From contig NZ_AP021882.1 of NCBI RefSeq assembly GCF_009937995.1, positions 1-45,416 on the forward strand: 45,416 nt of DNA, written 5' to 3'. A program made the translations under genes and the position numbers. The DNA comes from Sulfuriferula nivalis. Lineage in GTDB: Bacteria > Pseudomonadota > Gammaproteobacteria > Burkholderiales > Sulfuriferulaceae. The notes beneath the pieces were generated by a model. The model searched no databases. It saw nothing but the letters and a program-made list of their open reading frames with translations, and was not told where the DNA came from. Shown here piece after piece: positions 40,755 through 45,416 of the stretch (positions are counted from its first letter, which is position 1; every line of letters begins with the position of its first letter).

Positions 40755-41285
40755 TCAGTTTGAACCACCTGCCTGCTGTGATACGGGTGCTGTTGGAGAT
40801 AATGTTGCCAAACCATTGTTGAATATTATTCTTTCGCCAACGGTTGGATTATGGCCTTCGCGGTAAAAGAATATTCCAATCTGGTGCGTGTCATTTGTCT
40901 CAATATATACTTTATCCACATACTTAACACCCTTATTCGGATCTTGAATTGCATTCGTAGCGCCTGCAATGATGCCACTCGCAAGACTAAGTGGTAATCC
41001 TAATGGACCATCAAAAATTATCCCAGATGCATTTCCGCCATGCGGAGCATTCACGTGATTCTCGACGCCAGTTATTGTGCCTAATGTTCCATCTGCTAAT
41101 TTTGGAAACTGCATGGGACAAGCTGGTTTCGGGTCACCCACATTTTGCAAGACTGGAATATCTGGTGCACAGTAGTTTTCAGATGCCAAATGGAACCCAT
41201 TGGGGCCTAAAGTGGCGAGCGGTATGGAGGTGCATCCTGTCATAAAAATTGATAACAGCGTTGCTGAGCCTAGTTTTTTTAACAT
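40755..41285 (-). CDS. Lipoprotein of unknown function
   Basis: From the ATG at 41285 the product is 176 residues with a lipoprotein signal peptide (lipobox MTGC). The mature part has Cys pairs (YCAPDIPV, PACPMQF), a Gly/Pro-rich stretch (NHVNAPHGGNASGIIFDGP, LGLPLSLASGIIAGATNAI) that may be a membrane-active or hairpin segment, then a strand-rich end (HQIGIFFYREGHNPTVGERI). It lies upstream of the split SHOCT gene in the same direction, perhaps one operon. Family not recognised. Confidence 0.75.
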   Translation of the reverse strand: MLKKLGSATLLSIFMTGCTSIPLATLGPNGFHLASENYCAPDIPVLQNVGDPKPACPMQFPKLADGTLGTITGVENHVNAPHGGNASGIIFDGPLGLPLSLASGIIAGATNAIQDPNKGVKYVDKVYIETNDTHQIGIFFYREGHNPTVGERIIFNNGLATLSPTAPVSQQAGGSN

Positions 41286-41551
41286 CTTTATTAACCTTAA
41301 TTTAAGAAAGAGGCCATGGCCAAAAATAACACGAAGCATTTAAAGTTGATCTGTTAAGACAACCATCGAGTTTGAGATGGTAACCTAATCACACGCAGCC
41401 GTAAGCCAAGTTGCCTTATTTTTCTTGGTGGTTCTGCTGTGGTGATTGCGCACAAGAGGTGTTATGTTAAGCGGGGGGTGTCAATTAACTGTTGTTTGTT
41501 GTTACTGAATAGCTATAATGATGTGAATACTTGCATCATTGGAGCAGCAAA

Positions 41552-41962
41552 ATGCACCTGTACACACTAGAGCAATTCCGCACCACAACCGAAACAGGCG
41601 GCATGCTGTCGGTTTCCATCATCGCGCAAGGCGGCACCTTCCATATTGTCGGTGAAACCCGACGCGGCAATGCTTCCTTGATTAAAACCAGAGGTAAAGC
41701 ACCTCGCGAATTTCGGGATGCAACCAGGGCACTTGCATTGTTGCGTGAGCTGGGTATTCGTGAGGCTAAAGTGGACACGCGGAATTGGCGTCCTGAGCAA
41801 GCTGATTTAGGCAGGGCAACCCGTCCAGATCGTGCCGCTGTGTTGCGAGAGGCATTGGCAGCCGCCGAGATTCAGCGCAGCCTGGATGCAGCTATTAAAC
41901 AAGCGGATGACCCGAATACTGTTTGGGTGGCGCATGAACATGGCTTGTTCGGCTCTATTTAG
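41552..41962 (+). CDS. ParC-like plasmid accessory protein
   Basis: From the ATG at 41552 (GGAG before) the product is 136 residues. It begins MHLYTLEQFRTTTETGGMLS and contains FHIVGETRRGNASLIKTRGK, a helical FRDATRALALLRELGI and a basic RPDRAAVLREAL part. This layout resembles the ParC-type partition-associated proteins found on broad-host-range plasmids. It has no signal peptide and is probably cytoplasmic and dimeric. The assignment is from memory of family features, so moderate. Confidence 0.6.
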   Translation: MHLYTLEQFRTTTETGGMLSVSIIAQGGTFHIVGETRRGNASLIKTRGKAPREFRDATRALALLRELGIREAKVDTRNWRPEQADLGRATRPDRAAVLREALAAAEIQRSLDAAIKQADDPNTVWVAHEHGLFGSI

Positions 41963-42082
41963 GTGGAGCTTGAGATGAATCTTCCTATCCACGAAAATGG
42001 ATAATGTAGGGTAGAATTCAAACTTCTTATAACCAGCCGTAAATATCAACCCGTAACACAAGTATAAGATCTATTCAGAGGG

Positions 42083-43027
42083 ATGCCGCACGTGATCAAA
42101 GAGAAGAAAACGCTGTATGAGATTTTGGGGGTTTCTCCTAATGCTTCTGATTCTGAAATTAAAACAGCATATCAAAACTTATCTAAAAATCTCCAATCTG
42201 CAAAGAACGACACAAATCGTGATGATGTTGATTTAAAACTGAAGGTGATTAATGTCGCTTTCAATACCCTCTCGATAACAAGAACACGTGATGCTTATGA
42301 TGCTAGGCTGGCTGGACTCAACGTACCAAAGAACACTACGACGCCACCCCTTAGTTTGATCCCATTAGAGATGGATGAAGCTTCATCGCTAAAAAATGAA
42401 GCTATGTCACTTAAGACCGAAGCTATATCACTTAAGGCTGAGAGCGTATCACTCAGGGCTGATGTTATAGCGCTTAAGGTAGAGCGTGGTTATAGTGGTT
42501 ATCAATCTACAGAAAGCGTGCTGGAGAAATCATCCAGATTGTTATCACCTGTAAAGAAAGCTTTTGCAATTGTTGGTAGTCTTGTCGCAATAGGGTTGGT
42601 GATTCAATTGATATTTATGCTCATGATAAACCGACAGGCAACTACGTTAGTTGGGAATACGTCTAAAGCAGAAGAAAAAGTTATGTTGCAGGATTATTAC
42701 CAACGAACAGGAGTGCGAGTAGCCAGCAAAGCGGAAATGGATTTGCTAGAAGCGGCGAGCCACCGTGAAGAACAAGAACAAAATAAAATACGTGAACAGG
42801 AACGCGCGAAACAACAAGAGGACAGAAAATATCAGCAATTCGTCGAAGATGGCAAGCAGGAGGGAGAAATTGTGTCTCAAAACCTTCAGCTTGCAGAGGA
42901 AAAAGCTCGTTATGAAGAAGATCAAAAGAAACGGCAAGCGCAAGAAGACCAGCGCAGACAAGATGAACTAGAGGCTGAGCGAATCCAGCGGGAGAAAGAT
43001 AGTTGGCAAAATACCCTCACCAACTAG
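42083..43027 (+). CDS. J-domain-like membrane protein lacking HPD
   Basis: The 314-residue protein starts with a J-domain-like helix pair (TLYEILGVSPNASDSEIKTA and VINVAFNTLS-RTRDAYDARL). The catalytic HPD tripeptide is absent: the loop reads NLSKNLQSAKND. Then follows a seven-residue periodic stretch (SLKNEAMSLKTEAISLKAE, SVSLRADVIALKVE, about 98-130), a membrane span (FAIVGSLVAIGLVIQLIFML, about 167-186), and a strongly charged coiled-coil C-terminus. Loss of HPD means it should not stimulate an Hsp70 ATPase normally. It may be a membrane scaffold. Function unknown. Confidence 0.75.
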   Translation: MPHVIKEKKTLYEILGVSPNASDSEIKTAYQNLSKNLQSAKNDTNRDDVDLKLKVINVAFNTLSITRTRDAYDARLAGLNVPKNTTTPPLSLIPLEMDEASSLKNEAMSLKTEAISLKAESVSLRADVIALKVERGYSGYQSTESVLEKSSRLLSPVKKAFAIVGSLVAIGLVIQLIFMLMINRQATTLVGNTSKAEEKVMLQDYYQRTGVRVASKAEMDLLEAASHREEQEQNKIREQERAKQQEDRKYQQFVEDGKQEGEIVSQNLQLAEEKARYEEDQKKRQAQEDQRRQDELEAERIQREKDSWQNTLTN

Positions 43028-43111
43028 TATGACGCAGGGATGGCCCAGTACACTAAAAAACTAATAGTCAACGGAGATTGTGTCCGTGATTGCATTTTGC
43101 GGAGCTCTAAA

Positions 43112-43474
43112 ATGAATATGACGGAAGTCCTCTCCAAGCGGTCAGTTGCTTTGTTGCTAGCTGCCTTTATGTGCGTAAGTTGCAGCCGCGAAACAATTAC
43201 GGCAAAAAGTTTCATAGGGAAATGGAAGTCAACTAGACTTGAAACGCCAACCTATCTTTATGAAAATGGGGAGTGGGAAATTAAAACTGAAGATGGTGTA
43301 ATCCTGCAATATGGCATTTGGCAATACGAGCATAATAAAATTATATGGATAGACAAGGCTGGATCTGGAATTGAAACTGATGCGAATGCTGTTTTGTCTG
43401 TAACTCCGCAGGAGTTCAGGGTTAAGGAAAATGATGGAACCACGACTACTTTTTCCAGGCTTGTTCAAAACTAG
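43112..43474 (+). CDS. Small lipoprotein
   Basis: From the ATG at 43112 (GGAG before) the product is 120 residues with a lipoprotein signal peptide (lipobox CVSC). The mature part has the strand-rich, Trp-rich pattern of a small lipocalin-like or calycin-like domain: FIGKWKSTRLETPTYLY, ILQYGIWQYEHNKIIWID and PQEFRVKENDGTTTTFSRL. Ligand unknown. It is downstream of the J-domain-like gene, with 84 bp between. Confidence 0.72.
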   Translation: MNMTEVLSKRSVALLLAAFMCVSCSRETITAKSFIGKWKSTRLETPTYLYENGEWEIKTEDGVILQYGIWQYEHNKIIWIDKAGSGIETDANAVLSVTPQEFRVKENDGTTTTFSRLVQN

Positions 43475-43562
43475 CAGCGCTTAGCAGCCTGTCTGGCTTA
43501 AATGGGGTTGGGTGGCGCAATGAATGGGTAGGCGGGGTGTAGAGCAGTCGGTATCGAGAACG

Positions 43563-43970
43563 TTAGGCGGTTCTGACCTCGGTCAATAGGTCAGGGTGGC
43601 GATCCAGCAGTTTAAACAGCTTGACCAAGGCCAGTGGCGGCTTGGTTTTTCCATTCTCATAGCGAGAGAAAGCATTGACACCACCACCGAAAAGTTCCGC
43701 AGCCTGGCGTTGGTCAAGATCGAGCTTTCTGCGCACCTTGGCGATGTAGTCTGGATCAACGTAGGCTGAGTTTATCTGCCGCTGGAATAAGCCAACTAAT
43801 TCGCTGTAACGGTCGCCATGTTCACGATTAAGAATAACTTCACCACAAGCAGGACAAAAATCGCCTGTCACCGATGGGATGGTGGTGGTTTCGCCTTTAT
43901 ATGTGTAGGGTATGTCGCGCGTGTCATTGATCAGTTCTGCTGCACCACAGCATGGGCATTTCATAGTCAT
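43563..43970 (-). CDS. mqsA: MqsA-type antitoxin
   Basis: The 135-residue protein has the two-domain MqsA layout. The N-terminal zinc-binding domain has CPCCG and FCPACGE (four Cys), and the C-terminal helix-turn-helix has DLDQRQAAELFGGGVNAFSR and YENGKTKPPLALVKL. It overlaps the toxin gene by 4 nt. In E. coli MqsA binds an AACCT/AGGTT dyad at its promoter. Confidence 0.93.
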   Translation of the reverse strand: MTMKCPCCGAAELINDTRDIPYTYKGETTTIPSVTGDFCPACGEVILNREHGDRYSELVGLFQRQINSAYVDPDYIAKVRRKLDLDQRQAAELFGGGVNAFSRYENGKTKPPLALVKLFKLLDRHPDLLTEVRTA

Positions 43971-44269
43971 AGCTCCTTAAATGAGACGATTAACACATCA
44001 TCGATGACGGTAAGCTTCAGATACACTTCATCACCACTTACTGTTTTGGTGCGGTATACGTCTTGCCAAACACAATGATCAGCATGAGTCGTCATACTCT
44101 TATAGAAATCAGCAGAGGTGAGCGATGAGACAACGGTACACATACCAGCTAGGTCGTTGATGCCAAGCTCACGCGCCCCATTAAATGCGCTGGCAGTAGC
44201 GCTGACCCGTCCAGCCTCGATTATGGCTTTGACAGTTAATAGCTTGCAGTGCGGGGTGCCTTTTTCCAT
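43967..44269 (-). CDS. mqsR: MqsR-type mRNA interferase toxin
   Basis: From the ATG at 44269 the product is 100 residues, beginning MEKGTPHCKLLTVKAIIEAG, with SADFYKSMTTHADHCVWQDV and the C-terminal VIDDVLIVSFKEL, nearly the same pattern as E. coli MqsR. It cleaves mRNA at GCU in a ribosome-independent way. Toxin-first order with mqsA. The upstream AGGTT repeats may be operator half-sites. Confidence 0.94.
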   Translation of the reverse strand: MEKGTPHCKLLTVKAIIEAGRVSATASAFNGARELGINDLAGMCTVVSSLTSADFYKSMTTHADHCVWQDVYRTKTVSGDEVYLKLTVIDDVLIVSFKEL

Positions 44270-44287
44270 GCGGTTATTGTAACTCAA

Positions 44288-44314
44288 TAGGTTAATTTGT
44301 CAATTAGGTTAATT
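44288..44314. promoter_or_regulatory. Candidate MqsA operator half-sites
   Basis: TAGGTTAATT occurs twice as a direct repeat (44288-44297 and 44305-44314) just upstream of mqsR. AGGTT is the half-site recognised by E. coli MqsA, but here the sites are direct, not inverted. The second one abuts the Tn3-type end at 44315. Confidence 0.35.
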
Positions 44315-44481
44315 GGGGTGTCTCAGAAAACGGAAAAAATCGTACGCTAAGGCTCTAACGCGCCTTCTCGCAAACGATGGTTTTTGAGATGGCTTTCTGG
44401 GAAAGCGGCGCGGCTTGGATGTTCTCGAAAATCGTTCTTGATTTGCGCAAGGCAAAACATGAGTTTCTAGAGCGTTTTGTC

Positions 44482-45003
44482 TTAGCGTGCTTTGTTGTCT
44501 GTTTCCAGAGTAGGTCGGACGGTCGCCAGCGGCAAGAATAGGGTGTGAGGTGAATCAGGTAGAGCAATGAAGCCGTGATGTCGATAGAAGGCCGCTGCCG
44601 TCTCGTCCTTGGCATCGACCATCAAGGCATAGGCAGCAATCTCTGATCGTGCGGCACGGTCTAATGCATCAGCCAGCAATGCACCGCCTAGACCTTGACC
44701 CTTGAAAGCTTGATCGACAGCCAAGCGGCCCATACGAACCGCTGGTACGGTCGGATAGCGCGGTAGCTTCTTTCCGGTGCTGGCTGGAAGATCTGCCAGC
44801 AGCAGGCTTGCCGACGCTAATGTGTAGTAGCCAGCGATACGTTGCTTGTCAGTCAGTGCTACAAAGCAGGCTGCTACACGGCGGCGAACGTCTTGGGTGA
44901 CTTGTTCACGTAAGTAGCGGTTCAGTGGTTCGGAGTCGCTGTTGAACATGGTGCGTTCATGCGTCACATCGAGCGGCGCGAGCCGGAATGGCGCGCGGCT
45001 CAT
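44482..45003 (-). CDS. GNAT acetyltransferase toxin (TacT/AtaT-like)
   Basis: The 173-residue protein has a GNAT fold: RMGRLAVDQAFKGQGLGGAL is the acetyl-CoA-binding motif A (about 80-100), and AAAFYRHHGFIALPDS holds the Tyr/Phe of motif B. Small GNATs paired with DUF1778 antitoxins acetylate aminoacyl-tRNA and stop translation. It overlaps the antitoxin gene by 4 nt. Enclosed between two Tn3-type inverted repeats. Confidence 0.9.
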   Translation of the reverse strand: MSRAPFRLAPLDVTHERTMFNSDSEPLNRYLREQVTQDVRRRVAACFVALTDKQRIAGYYTLASASLLLADLPASTGKKLPRYPTVPAVRMGRLAVDQAFKGQGLGGALLADALDRAARSEIAAYALMVDAKDETAAAFYRHHGFIALPDSPHTLFLPLATVRPTLETDNKAR

Positions 45004-45281
45004 TCAGTATGCAAGAGTTTATTGCGACGGGTGAAGGCGCGTTCCAAGGCTGGGGATGGTTGCGGCGGCGACAGCAGCGCCAATGCAAAGCATTCCTGGT
45101 CTGCCAGCGATAGGCGGATGACTTCGGCCTGCTCGATGGCGCGTTGCGCTGCGTCTTGGACAGCGGTGACCACGAAATCGGTCATGGTGCGCCCCTGAAG
45201 TTCGGCGGCGCGCTTGAGCATCGAATGTAGATCGGTGCTGATCCTGGCTTCGAGGCGTGCGGTAGAAATAGCTGCGGACAT
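45000..45281 (-). CDS. DUF1778 antitoxin (TacA-like)
   Basis: From the ATG at 45281 (GGAGG before) the product is 93 residues. The N-terminal ARLEARISTDLHSMLKRAAE is a ribbon-helix-helix, and the C-terminal helix (QECFALALLSPPQPSPALER) wraps the toxin. DUF1778 antitoxin with its GNAT partner directly downstream. It should repress its own promoter near the right inverted repeat. Confidence 0.9.
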   Translation of the reverse strand: MSAAISTARLEARISTDLHSMLKRAAELQGRTMTDFVVTAVQDAAQRAIEQAEVIRLSLADQECFALALLSPPQPSPALERAFTRRNKLLHTE

Positions 45282-45416
45282 GGTGTTATCCTCCTTTCGG
45301 TAATTGTACGGCAAATTGCCGCACATATCCATGGCTATTAGTGTGCTTTATTTTCCGAATTCTGCGACGGCCCCAAAAACGACCAGAGCGAGGCTTCCAT
45401 TGGTGCGCGAAAACGC

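Larger units (their letters stand above)
44315..45374. mobile_element. Toxin-antitoxin pair bounded by Tn3-type inverted repeats
   Basis: The left end (44315-44351) reads GGGGTGTCTCAGAAAACGG, then AAAAAATCGTACGCTAAG. The right end (45337-45374) is, on the minus strand, GGGGCCGTCGCAGAATTCGG, then AAAATAAAGCACACTAAT. Both are Tn21/Tn501-like and point outward, enclosing only a DUF1778/GNAT pair. The ends are not identical and no target duplication is seen, so this may be a deleted transposon or a hybrid and not an active 1.06-kb unit. Confidence 0.55.

Overview
The window reads as a stretch of a mosaic, mobilizable plasmid (or a plasmid-derived island) from a proteobacterium. A betaproteobacterium seems most likely, from the luxR-rsaM-luxI arrangement, the VgrG/DUF4123/DUF3304/Tle1 set and the Tn3-family elements, but the host cannot be fixed from sequence alone. 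The left end holds a replicon: ParA ATPase, a small ribbon-helix-helix ParG-like partner, a RepL-like initiator, direct-repeat iterons and a cluster of short perfect hairpins (about 60-2300). It is followed by an approximately 0.8-kb backbone segment with tiny membrane-protein genes that recurs at 22.0-22.9 kb. Next comes about 1.3 kb with no credible gene (3629-4911). This stretch has a promoter-like start, many perfect stem-loops and a good intrinsic terminator, all on the minus strand, and looks like a large structured RNA. A 241-aa protein of unknown function is divergent from it.

The centrepiece is 5.9-19.3 kb. A complete acyl-homoserine-lactone system (luxR, an rsaM/DUF4902 gene, luxI) sits beside a tightly coupled ten-gene minus-strand operon: haem-oxygenase-like diiron oxygenase, GHMP kinase, cysteine-synthase-like PLP enzyme, ATP-grasp ligase, argininosuccinate-lyase-like enzyme, TIM-barrel isomerase, MFS exporter, PhzF-like isomerase, second ATP-grasp ligase and an AstE/aspartoacylase-like hydrolase. 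The kinase/PLP/lyase trio matches the logic proposed for 2,3-diaminobutyrate in friulimicin- and pacidamycin-type pathways: phosphorylate Thr or Ser, replace the phosphate with aspartate nitrogen, then release fumarate. A lux-box-like element sits about 70 bp upstream of the first gene, so the cluster probably makes a quorum-controlled diamino-acid-containing small peptide or modified amino acid. I do not recognise the whole cluster as a known one.

From 19.5 to 26.7 kb there is an orphan Tn3-type resolvase with a methyltransferase and a cupin gene up to a solitary Tn3-type inverted repeat, the second backbone copy, vapBC, a replication-relaxation-like protein with a membrane lipoprotein, a parDE-like module and an HU gene. 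From 27.0 to 33.2 kb is a type VI secretion cargo module (VgrG, DUF4123 adaptor, DUF3304 lipoprotein as likely immunity protein, Tle1-like phospholipase), followed by a 74-bp copied piece of vgrG and a small element with perfect 35-bp terminal inverted repeats.

The right part (33.6-45.4 kb) carries higBA and a complete 4287-bp Tn3-family transposon with perfect 38-bp ends, a 5-bp target duplication and a VapD-type toxin-antitoxin passenger. This transposon has split a secreted SHOCT-domain gene that can be rejoined in frame. A lipoprotein, a ParC-like plasmid protein, a J-domain-like membrane protein, mqsRA, and a TacA-TacT-like pair bounded by two Tn3-type inverted repeats follow. Six type II toxin-antitoxin modules in 45 kb fit a plasmid or other accessory element.
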